DNA from: an uncultured Eubacteriales bacterium
GTDB taxonomy: Bacteria; Bacillota_I; Bacilli_A; RF39; UBA660
NCBI GenBank assembly: GCA_900321795.1
Contig: ONXO01000049.1
Location: 1 to 24,520, forward strand
Direction: 5' to 3'
DNA length: 24,520 nt
A program made the translations under genes and the position numbers. This document shows positions 1-6,472 of this stretch, piece by piece. Position 1 is the stretch's first letter. The number at the start of each line of letters is the position of its first letter. Under the pieces are notes generated by a model. It was not told where the DNA came from and ran no database searches. It saw only the letters and a list, made by a program, of their open reading frames with translations.

Positions 1-1727
1 CTATATGGACTTGTGAATGTGGTCATAGAGAAGTTATCGGATCACTTTCTGAATTACAAGAAAAAGTAGTAGAAGATGTGGACGTAAAAACTATAGAACT
101 TCATAGACCTTATGTAGATGATTTACACATCAAATGTCCAGAATGTGGTAAAGTGATGTCTAGAGTAAAAGATGTTATGGATGTATGGTTTGATTCTGGT
201 AGCATGCCTTATGCACAGTATCACTATCCATTTGAAAACAAAGAACTATTTGAAAGTCAATTTCCTGCTCAGTTTATTGCTGAAGGTGTAGACCAAACTC
301 GTGGATGGTTTTATGTGCTTTTAGTAATATCTACAATTATTTCTGGAGAAAGTAGTTTCAAAAATGTTGTAGTGAACGATATGATGCTTGATGCTGAAGG
401 AAAGAAAATGAGTAAATCAACAGGCAATATCATAGATCCTATAGAGATAATGAGCGAATACGGAGCAGATTCAGTAAGATGGTATATGATGAGTGCTTCT
501 CCAGTATGGACACCGCTTAAGTTTGATCGAGAAGGAGTGAAAGAAGTAAACTCTAAATTTATATCTACACTTAAAAATACTTATAACTTCTTTGTAATGT
601 ACGCTAATGCTGATAAGTTAGAAACCAAAGATTTTGCAAGTAGCACAGAGTATGAAGAAATAGATAAGTGGCTGCTTTCTAAATACAATACTTTAATAAA
701 AGAAGTAACGCAAGCTTATGAAGAATTTGATTTAAATAAAGTAGTTAAACCTATAGTAGAATTCTTAAATGAAGATTTATCTAACTGGTATATTAGAAGA
801 AACAGAAGAAGATTCTGGAAAGGAGAGTTAGATGCTTCTAAATTAGCTGTATATAAAGTTACTTATGATGTACTTGTAGGTGTTTCTAAACTTATAGCTC
901 CAATCGCTCCATATATTTCTGAAGAAATATATACTAATTTAACTGGCGAAGAAAGCGTTCATTTATCTTCTTGGCCAGTATACGATGAAGGCTTAGTAGA
1001 TGAAAAACTAGAAAATAAAATGGATTTAGTAAGAGATTTAATAAGTTTAGGAAGAAATGCAAGAGAAGAAGCTAACATCAAAATAAGACAACCACTTTCT
1101 AAAGTACTATTAGATAGTAAAAACAGAGAAGTAATTGGTAATTTAACTGAACTTATTAAGGAAGAATTAAATGTAAAAGAAGTAACTTTTATAGCGGATT
1201 CTAGTGAATATCTAGAGTATACTGTAAAACCAAACTTTAAAGAAGTAGGTAAAATATTTGGAAAGAATGTTAATGATTTTGCTAAGCTATTAAGTACTTT
1301 CACTAAAGAAGACATAGATAATGTAGATGGTAAAGTAATAGAGCTTAATGAAGAAAGTTACTCTTTAAATAAAGATATGCTTGATATAAGAGTTTCTTCT
1401 AAAGAAGGATATGATGCAGTAAGTGATAGTAAAAACTTTATAATATTAGATACAACTGTGACTGAAGAGTTAAAATACGAGGGAATACTAAGAGATTTAA
1501 TAAGACAATGTCAAGTTCTAAGAAAAACAAAAGGACTAGATATAAGCGATAGAATTAACATTAAAGTAGAATCTTCTGAAGAAATAAAGACCAATGTAAT
1601 AGACAAATACAAAGATGAAATAGAAAGTGAACTTCTTGCTACTTTAGTAAATGAGTTAGCTAGTGAAGTATTAGACTACACTGATGACGAAGGAAACTCT
1701 TATAAGATTCAAATAGAAAAGAAATAG
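1..1727 (+). CDS. ileS: Isoleucyl-tRNA synthetase, IleS2 type, 3' part (partial)
   Basis: Charges tRNA-Ile with isoleucine in the cytoplasm. The reading frame is open from base 3, so the start lies before the window and about 575 residues are visible. A Cys-rich stretch at the left edge (WTCECG, then CPECG) comes first, followed by the VWFDSGS block, GVDQTRGWFY, and the class I signature KMSKS at bases 405-419, then the anticodon-binding helical domain and a long C-terminal extension. GVDQTRGWFY and GSMPYAQ are typical of the eukaryote-like IleS2 clade; the E. coli-type enzyme has GSDQHRGWF. IleS2 enzymes are known for low mupirocin sensitivity; that this one is insensitive is inference. The end of the gene overlaps an intrinsic terminator. 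Confidence 0.95.
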   Translation, partial: IWTCECGHREVIGSLSELQEKVVEDVDVKTIELHRPYVDDLHIKCPECGKVMSRVKDVMDVWFDSGSMPYAQYHYPFENKELFESQFPAQFIAEGVDQTRGWFYVLLVISTIISGESSFKNVVVNDMMLDAEGKKMSKSTGNIIDPIEIMSEYGADSVRWYMMSASPVWTPLKFDREGVKEVNSKFISTLKNTYNFFVMYANADKLETKDFASSTEYEEIDKWLLSKYNTLIKEVTQAYEEFDLNKVVKPIVEFLNEDLSNWYIRRNRRRFWKGELDASKLAVYKVTYDVLVGVSKLIAPIAPYISEEIYTNLTGEESVHLSSWPVYDEGLVDEKLENKMDLVRDLISLGRNAREEANIKIRQPLSKVLLDSKNREVIGNLTELIKEELNVKEVTFIADSSEYLEYTVKPNFKEVGKIFGKNVNDFAKLLSTFTKEDIDNVDGKVIELNEESYSLNKDMLDIRVSSKEGYDAVSDSKNFIILDTTVTEELKYEGILRDLIRQCQVLRKTKGLDISDRINIKVESSEEIKTNVIDKYKDEIESELLATLVNELASEVLDYTDDEGNSYKIQIEKK

Positions 1728-1752
1728 ACATTATGCGATGTCTTTTTCTTTA
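1726..1752 (+). terminator. Intrinsic terminator of ileS
   Basis: AGACAT (1726-1731) pairs with ATGTCT (1738-1743) around a 6-base loop, followed by a T-rich run. The stem begins inside the TAG stop codon of ileS. It is short, so its strength is uncertain. Confidence 0.6.
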
Positions 1753-1786
1753 TATAAATACTCTAGATTATTTCCCTGTGTTAATG

Positions 1787-1804
1787 TATAATTAAATTGG
1801 AGGA
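1787..1804 (+). promoter_or_regulatory. -10 box and SD before the ispH fusion gene
   Basis: TATAAT at 1787-1792 is preceded directly by TG and followed by a strong SD (GGAGGAAG) 5 to 7 bases before ATG 1811. No convincing -35 is seen 17 bases upstream. Confidence 0.5.
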
Positions 1805-1810
1805 AGTAGT

Positions 1811-3685
1811 ATGATTTATTTGCCAAAAGTATGTGCTACATGTGCAGGTGCTAAAAGAAGTTTAGATATAGTAAAAGATGTTTATAATAATAACAAAGAT
1901 AAGAAAATATATGTTTATAAAGAGATACTTCATAATGCACGTGTTATGGAAAGTTTAAAAGAAAATGATATTGAAACTATTGATGATTTATCACTAGCTA
2001 AAGATGGAATAGTAATTTTAAGAGCGCATGGAGAAGGAGAAGATACTTATAAGTTTTTAGAGGAAAATAATATTGAATACTTTGATGCTACATGTCCGAA
2101 AGTTACTAGGATACATTCTTTAGTTAATGAAAGATATAAAGAGGGATATGATATAATTATTATAGGTAAAAAGGCTCATCCAGAAACAATTGGCATAAAT
2201 GGATGGTGTAATAATGAAGCTACTATAATAGAAAAGGAAGAAGATATAGAAAAAATAACTTCAAATAATAAGAAGTTTATAATTTGCCAAACAACATTTA
2301 ATAAAGATAAATTTAAACATTTGTCTAACACTATTAAAGAAAAATATGAAGATGCTATTATAATGGATACCCACTGCGGATCTGTTGAAGCAATTGTTTT
2401 TTCAAGTGTAGAGCTAGCCAAAGAGATGGACATTATGTTTGTAATTGGTGGACAAAATAGCTCTAATACTGAAGAGCTTTATAAAAATGTGAGTAAAGTA
2501 TGCGAAAGTTATAAGTTTTCTAATATACATGATTTCTATGCTTTTTTAAAAGAAAAAGAATTAGATAGCAATATGAATATAGGTATAACTGGTGGAGCAT
2601 CAACACCAATAAATGAACTAGAAGAATATAAATCGCTACTTAGCTTTATGTGCTTTTATAAAGAAAGATTAAAAGAAATTAGAGCAGGACAAGAATCGGT
2701 AAACAAATCTTTAATAAAAGATGAAGATAACGAAATAGTAAAAGATGTAGTAAGAGATTTTATTGATTTAAATAAAGATGGTAAATATGTAAGAGCTTCT
2801 CTAATAGCTTTAGGTAAACTTTTATCTAGCAAAACGACTCAAGACTACTTACCGCTTGCATATGCTTACGAGATGTTTGAAACATCAGTTTTAGTACACG
2901 ATGACATAATAGATAAAGCTTCGGTTAGAAGAGGCAAACCTACAATAAATAATAGAATTGAAAACAAATACAATGGTTTGGAAGGAAGTAAAGACTTAGC
3001 TTTATCTATTGCTTTATGTACAGGTGACTTAGGATTTTATGAAGCATGTAATCTAATAGTGACTTCATATAAAGATAGTCCTTATTTGAGTAGTATATTA
3101 AAAAAATATAATGACATAATTATTAAAACTATAAAAGGTGAAATAATAGATGTTTATCTTCCTTTTTTAGGTAAAAATAATTTAAGAGAAATAAAAGAAG
3201 AAGATGTATTAGATATATACCACTTAAAAACGAGCTGGTATACAATAATTGGGCCGTTATCACTAGGAATCATATTGGGTGGTAGAGAAGTGGATAAGGC
3301 TTTAGAGGAAGTAATTAATTTAATAGGCATTTCTTTCCAGCTTAAAGATGATATACTTGGAATATTCTCTGAAAGTAAAATTATAGGTAAATCAAATACT
3401 TCTGATATAGAAGAATATAAACAGACACTATTGTATACACATGTGCTTTCTACAAAATACAAAGACGAGTTTTTAAAATTATATGGAAAAGCAAATATAA
3501 CTGAAGAAGAACTAGATACTATACGTGATATACTAGTAAAAAGCGGTTCTAAAGAATATGCTTTAAGTTATCTAAAGAAACTTAAGAATGAAGTTATAGA
3601 AAGACTAGATAACATAGAAATAGATAATGAAGTAAAAGATATACTTAAAGGTTTGCTTGTATTTATAAACATTAGAACAAAATAA
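1811..3685 (+). CDS. ispH: Fusion protein: IspH (HMBPP reductase) plus trans-prenyl diphosphate synthase
   Basis: The N-terminal part (residues about 1-280) is IspH/LytB, the [4Fe-4S] enzyme that reduces HMBPP to IPP and DMAPP. Cluster cysteines C11, C95 and C189, His H41, H73 and H123, the proton donor E125, Q-T-T at 160-162, N-S-S-N at 216-219 and A-S-T-P near 263 all match the family pattern. The C-terminal part (about 283-624) is a polyprenyl synthetase: GKYVRA replaces GGKRLRP, the first Asp-rich motif is DDIID (364-368), the second is DDILG (513-517), followed by GKSNTSD. The second motif ends in Gly, not Asp, as in some actinobacterial-type enzymes. S359 and V360 before the first motif are not bulky, suggesting a C20 or longer product (inference). 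At 624 residues it is the sum of two normal enzymes with no stop between them. It would make prenyl donors and extend them, serving lipid carriers such as undecaprenyl phosphate or a quinone side chain. Confidence 0.9.
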   Translation: MIYLPKVCATCAGAKRSLDIVKDVYNNNKDKKIYVYKEILHNARVMESLKENDIETIDDLSLAKDGIVILRAHGEGEDTYKFLEENNIEYFDATCPKVTRIHSLVNERYKEGYDIIIIGKKAHPETIGINGWCNNEATIIEKEEDIEKITSNNKKFIICQTTFNKDKFKHLSNTIKEKYEDAIIMDTHCGSVEAIVFSSVELAKEMDIMFVIGGQNSSNTEELYKNVSKVCESYKFSNIHDFYAFLKEKELDSNMNIGITGGASTPINELEEYKSLLSFMCFYKERLKEIRAGQESVNKSLIKDEDNEIVKDVVRDFIDLNKDGKYVRASLIALGKLLSSKTTQDYLPLAYAYEMFETSVLVHDDIIDKASVRRGKPTINNRIENKYNGLEGSKDLALSIALCTGDLGFYEACNLIVTSYKDSPYLSSILKKYNDIIIKTIKGEIIDVYLPFLGKNNLREIKEEDVLDIYHLKTSWYTIIGPLSLGIILGGREVDKALEEVINLIGISFQLKDDILGIFSESKIIGKSNTSDIEEYKQTLLYTHVLSTKYKDEFLKLYGKANITEEELDTIRDILVKSGSKEYALSYLKKLKNEVIERLDNIEIDNEVKDILKGLLVFINIRTK

Positions 3686-3714
3686 ATAGCCATCGTTTGA
3701 TGACTATTTTTTCT
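3686..3714. terminator. Terminator between convergent genes
   Basis: ATAGCCATC (3686-3694) faces GATGACTAT (3699-3707) with one C/A mismatch, followed by a T run for the plus-strand transcript. On the minus strand the same hairpin follows the lipase stop codon (3704-3706), so it may serve both directions. Confidence 0.7.
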
Positions 3715-4735
3715 TAGATCCTTTTATCATTGCAGTTATAATAGTAATAATATATTTAGTGGTTTCCTTATCAGCTCCAGCTAAACCTTTAAGTATGTCT
3801 ATAAAATCCTTGAGTTTTAGATTTATTCTAGAAGAGTATTCTTTTTTTACAGTTTTAAATGCCATTTCCATAGTTTCTCTGACTTTATCATAATCTAAGT
3901 TTTCTACCTTTTTAGTAGAAGAGTTATGTAGCTCTTTAGAAAATAATGTAAGTTTACCAGTAACAAAATGTTCACCAAATATATTCCAAGAAGTAGGAAA
4001 ATGTACGTTTATACCTAGTTCATTTGTAGTAACTACATTTAAGTTTTCACTATACATTAGTACTCCAACATAAGAAGCTTCAGGTACTATATTAACTAAC
4101 TTATCTTTAACTTTCAAATACTTTTTAGATTCAAACTCTTGCTTTCTAAGACCGGGACCATCAAAATTATGTATTTCTTTAATTTTATTAAACTTAAAGC
4201 TATTTATTTCCATCGCACTTACTAAAGCTAAATTACCACCTTTAGAATGCCCACATACATAAACATTTTTATCTGAAAAGTTAATGTGTTCATTTAAATA
4301 ATTAATAGCAAGTGTATGAGTGTAAGTTGGATATTCATATGCTATTCTAAAGTTTTCTTGCCATCCAATTAAGCATCCATCAGATCCTTTAAAGCTTATA
4401 ATTTTAGTTTTACCAATTTTGAATGTCATAGCTCCAAATTGTGTTTTAGCATTTACTTTATCGGTATAATCTATTATCATTAAATCTTTGTATCTTTTAG
4501 AACCAACTAACAATGTAAGTATCCTTTTAACTTTTGGTGTCATAAGGTCTGATTTGCCAAAATTATCTCTTTTATTTATTTCAATATGAAGGTATTCTAT
4601 ATCTTTGGCTATATGAAACTCTTTAATAGGAGAATAAACAATACAAGAACATATTAAGTTATCCATAATATTCCATGGAACTTCTTCTAAAGAACTATCT
4701 TTATAATAATTAATATAATCATAAATGTTATACAT
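3704..4735 (-). CDS. Mbeg1-like alpha/beta hydrolase (DUF2974, lipase-like)
   Basis: 343 residues if it starts at ATG 4735. A GTG at 4747 would add four residues but lies inside the SD (AAGGTGAT, 4750-4743), so 4735 is preferred. The family features are all present: an N-terminal block with a W-N-x-x-D-N-L segment, the F-K-G-S-D-G strand, the nucleophile elbow GHSKGG with the Ser at residue 164 of the chosen start, and NFDGPG about 28 residues later. These match DUF2974, a predicted serine hydrolase/lipase family common in Firmicutes. No signal peptide or membrane segment is seen, so it is probably cytoplasmic. The substrate is unknown. It lies directly behind tRNA-Ala on the same strand, with the tRNA terminator ending at its SD. 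No separate promoter is obvious, so it may depend on read-through. Confidence 0.85.
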   Translation of the reverse strand: MYNIYDYINYYKDSSLEEVPWNIMDNLICSCIVYSPIKEFHIAKDIEYLHIEINKRDNFGKSDLMTPKVKRILTLLVGSKRYKDLMIIDYTDKVNAKTQFGAMTFKIGKTKIISFKGSDGCLIGWQENFRIAYEYPTYTHTLAINYLNEHINFSDKNVYVCGHSKGGNLALVSAMEINSFKFNKIKEIHNFDGPGLRKQEFESKKYLKVKDKLVNIVPEASYVGVLMYSENLNVVTTNELGINVHFPTSWNIFGEHFVTGKLTLFSKELHNSSTKKVENLDYDKVRETMEMAFKTVKKEYSSRINLKLKDFIDILKGLAGADKETTKYIITIITAMIKGSKKK

Positions 4736-4749
4736 ATAAATTATCACCT

Positions 4750-4783
4750 TTCTAAAAAATAAAAGCCTTGATATTCAAGGCTT
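4750..4783 (-). terminator. Intrinsic terminator behind tRNA-Ala
   Basis: On the minus strand AAGCCTTG (4783-4776) pairs perfectly with CAAGGCTT (4770-4763) around a 5-base loop, followed by a T-rich run (4762-4752). The run ends just before the SD of the lipase gene. Confidence 0.85.
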
Positions 4784-4795
4784 AATATTTTCTAT

Positions 4796-4872
4796 TGGTG
4801 GAGAATGTGGGACTTGAACCCGCGACCCCCTGCGTGCAAGGCAGGTGCTCTAGCCAACTGAGCTAATTCCCC
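4796..4872 (-). tRNA. tRNA-Ala, anticodon UGC
   Basis: 77 bases with encoded CCA (4798-4796). The acceptor GGGGAAT/ATTCTCC contains the G3-U70 wobble that defines alanine tRNAs. The D arm is GCTC/GAGC, the anticodon stem CCTGC/GCAGG encloses the loop CTTGCAC, giving anticodon TGC, and the T loop is TTCAAGT. The T stem (GCGGG/CCCAC) has one C-A mismatch at its second pair, which is unusual. A single tRNA-Ala(UGC) could read all GCN codons. Confidence 0.97.
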
Positions 4873-4904
4873 ATGGTAGGCACTTGATCAAATCAAGCAT
4901 AGAA

Positions 4905-4934
4905 AGTGTACCATAAAATTGTGGCATAAGTCAA
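4905..4934 (-). promoter_or_regulatory. Promoter of tRNA-Ala
   Basis: Minus strand: TTGACT (4934-4929), an 18-base spacer, then TACACT (4910-4905), about 33 bases before the mature tRNA. A 6-bp inverted repeat (CTTGAT/ATCAAG, 4883-4897) lies in the 5' leader that RNase P would remove. Confidence 0.65.
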
Positions 4935-4960
4935 CAGTTTTATAACATTTTTTGAAAAAA

Positions 4961-4989
4961 TTGACTTTTTGTACTTTATATGGTATAAT
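4961..4989 (+). promoter_or_regulatory. Promoter of mraZ
   Basis: TTGACT (4961-4966), exact 17-base spacer, TATAAT (4984-4989) with an extended -10 TGG before it. It is one of the closest matches to consensus in the window and diverges from the tRNA-Ala promoter. Its core is nearly repeated at 14709-14737. Confidence 0.85.
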
Positions 4990-5014
4990 TCAGTTATTAA
5001 TGGGGGTTGGTAAT

Positions 5015-5446
5015 ATGCTAATTGGTACATATGAAGTTAAATTAGATAGTAAAAATAGAATATATATTCCTGCACATTTTAAAAATCAATTATATAAAGA
5101 ATTAATGGCAACATTTTTTGATGAAGATTTAATTATCGTATCAGAAAGACATAATTTTAAGTATGAAGATGTTTTACTTGGATTAAACAAAGAACAAAGA
5201 ACATCTTTAGTTATGGAACATATTTTTAATAATACTTATCCAATAGATTTGGATAATCAAGGAAGACTTCTTATCACAAATAAAAATGTTAGTGTAAAAA
5301 CTAATATAAAGGAAAAGGCATATATAGTAGGTTTTGGTAAAATAATGAAAATTTATAGTGAAAAAGCTTATTTAATAGAATATAAGAAAAGGTTAGAAGA
5401 AATACAGAGATTAGAAGTGGGAGAGAGTTTAAAGAGGTTACCTTAA
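5015..5446 (+). CDS. mraZ: MraZ transcriptional regulator / nucleoid-associated protein
   Basis: 143 residues. The frame is open further upstream, but homology begins at MLIGTYEVKLDSKNR, and GGGGG lies 8 bases before ATG 5015; the earlier in-frame ATG at 5000 overlaps this SD. Two AbrB-like half domains are visible, each with the D-x-x-x-R signature: LDSKNR near residue 10 and LDNQGR near residue 75, followed by the IVGFGKIMKIYS strand typical of MraZ. The family forms ring-shaped DNA-binding oligomers and normally regulates the division and cell wall (dcw) cluster from its first position. Here no rsmH, ftsL or pbp follows: the gene has its own promoter and terminator, so it is monocistronic and away from any dcw cluster. 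Confidence 0.9.
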   Translation: MLIGTYEVKLDSKNRIYIPAHFKNQLYKELMATFFDEDLIIVSERHNFKYEDVLLGLNKEQRTSLVMEHIFNNTYPIDLDNQGRLLITNKNVSVKTNIKEKAYIVGFGKIMKIYSEKAYLIEYKKRLEEIQRLEVGESLKRLP

Positions 5447-5460
5447 CTCTCTTTTCTTTT
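5422..5460 (+). terminator. Terminator inside the end of mraZ
   Basis: AGAGAGTTTAA (5422-5432) pairs with TTAACTCTCT (5443-5452) with one bulged base, followed by TTTCTTTT. The left arm is coding sequence and the right arm covers the stop codon. Confidence 0.75.
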
Positions 5461-5471
5461 TATAAATAATT

Positions 5472-5480
5472 TGTTATACT
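5472..5480 (+). promoter_or_regulatory. Extended -10 before the transglutaminase-like gene
   Basis: TGTTATACT forms an extended -10 with no clear -35. Its last base lies only 15 bases before ATG 5496, so the 5' leader would be about 9 bases. Confidence 0.45.
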
Positions 5481-5495
5481 GAAGATGTGATTAAT

Positions 5496-6014
5496 ATGAG
5501 AAGCGAGTTTAGAGAAAAATTATTAAATACTAATGAAGAGTTTAAGATTATATTTGAAAAGCTTTTAAAAGAAAAAAAGATAAATGAGTTTTCTGATTAT
5601 CTATGGGATATTATTAGAAGAGATAGAACAGCAATAAGAATAAATAGAGAACCACTAGCCTTTAAAGATTTGTTTCATCAAAATCTTACTGAAGGAAGAT
5701 GCAGAGTATGCGCTTATGAATTAGTTTTACTTTTAGATAAATTTGGAATATATAGTGAAGCTGTGAGATGCATTAATACGCATTTAAAAGGAACTGAGGG
5801 TTCTTCCTATGGTGGGCATTATTATGTTGAAGCTCATTTTGAAAAGGGTGTAACATGCATTGATACTTCTTTAGTAGTAACAGGAAGTGAAGAAGCATTC
5901 AAATTACTAGGACATACTATAGAGAAGAAATATGATATAGATACTCTTTTTAAGGAAAATCCCGAATTAATAGATTATTATGATGAAATGATAATAAACA
6001 AGTTTGGTATTTAA
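5496..6014 (+). CDS. Transglutaminase-like (papain-fold) protein of unknown function
   Basis: 172 residues from ATG 5496. A GTG at 5487 would add three residues, but TGTGAT at 5486-5491 looks like the ribosome site. Not recognised as a named family. A plausible Cys-His-Asp triad is visible: GRCRVCAYEL (C69 or C72), GGHYYVEAHF (H108) and CIDTSL (D123), in the order and spacing typical of transglutaminase-like or arylamine acetyltransferase-like folds. A helical N-terminal segment of about 60 residues precedes it. There is no signal peptide or membrane helix, so it should act in the cytoplasm. The gene stands alone between the mraZ terminator and the hairpin at 6088. Fold assignment is inference from motif pattern only. 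Confidence 0.65.
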   Translation: MRSEFREKLLNTNEEFKIIFEKLLKEKKINEFSDYLWDIIRRDRTAIRINREPLAFKDLFHQNLTEGRCRVCAYELVLLLDKFGIYSEAVRCINTHLKGTEGSSYGGHYYVEAHFEKGVTCIDTSLVVTGSEEAFKLLGHTIEKKYDIDTLFKENPELIDYYDEMIINKFGI

Positions 6015-6087
6015 TAAAGTACTTTATTGAATAATAAGCAATAGAAAGAATATGATTATAGTAAAGCTAATATGAATACTGTTTATG

Positions 6088-6114
6088 AGTAAGAAGTAAA
6101 ATCTTACTTTTTTC
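6088..6114 (+). terminator. Intrinsic terminator
   Basis: AGTAAGA (6088-6094) and TCTTACT (6102-6108) form a perfect 7-bp stem followed by a T run to 6113. It ends transcription 75-100 bases after the stop of the transglutaminase-like gene. Confidence 0.8.
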
Positions 6115-6136
6115 ATATACTTAAATGGTGAATAGT

Positions 6137-6421
6137 ATGAATAAAAAATTACCTAAAGTATTTACTGGAAAAGATGCGCTACATTTAGATGATAAAAAGC
6201 AAATGAATAGACCTATTTTAAATAATCGTGAACTTATAATCAGAAAGAAAATAGATGATATATTTAAAAGTCCTAGCTTTGTATATAAAGAAAGAGTGGT
6301 TATAACTACTTCTAAAGGAGATAGACTAGAAAGCATAATTGCAAGAAATAACACTTCTATTTTGACTTTATCTAATCAAGTAATTTCTATAAGCGAAATA
6401 CTTGATATAAAAAAAGTATGA
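6137..6421 (+). CDS. Small hypothetical protein upstream of miaB
   Basis: 94 residues from ATG 6137, which has GGTGA centred 8 bases upstream. The ATG at 6125 overlaps that SD and is less likely. Not recognised. The first half is basic and helical; the second half (FVYKERVVITTSKGD to ISEILDI) alternates like a small beta barrel of the Sm or SH3 type, but that is only a guess from pattern. The start of transcription may be TATACT at 6116-6121, which would leave a leader of about 9 bases. The gene ends 51 bases before miaB with no terminator between them, so some co-transcription is possible. Confidence 0.7.
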   Translation: MNKKLPKVFTGKDALHLDDKKQMNRPILNNRELIIRKKIDDIFKSPSFVYKERVVITTSKGDRLESIIARNNTSILTLSNQVISISEILDIKKV

Positions 6422-6436
6422 AAAAGTAAAAAAATA

Positions 6437-6445
6437 TGTTATAAT
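6437..6445 (+). promoter_or_regulatory. Extended -10 of miaB
   Basis: TGTTATAAT is a perfect extended -10. No good -35 is seen at the matching distance, which overlaps the end of the preceding gene. Confidence 0.6.
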
Positions 6446-6472
6446 CTATGGCGAAAGAGAAGTGAATTTATA

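Noticed and set aside
959..1315. Minus-strand open frame of 118 codons inside ileS
   Set aside because: A shadow of the ileS reading frame with no SD and no family pattern; the same applies to the other opposite-strand frames inside miaB, serS, cpsB, rpsL and fusA.
4903..4912. AAAGTGTACC near the tRNA-Ala promoter as a Mollicutes-type MraZ box
   Set aside because: Only one copy, covering the tRNA -10, and the mraZ promoter itself lacks such boxes.
4952..5014. Longer N-terminus for mraZ
   Set aside because: It would begin before the -35 box of the gene's own promoter; MraZ homology begins at 5015.
6012..6027. Palindrome AATAAAGTACTTTATT after the transglutaminase-like gene
   Set aside because: AT-only ends and almost no loop; the hairpin at 6088 is the better terminator.
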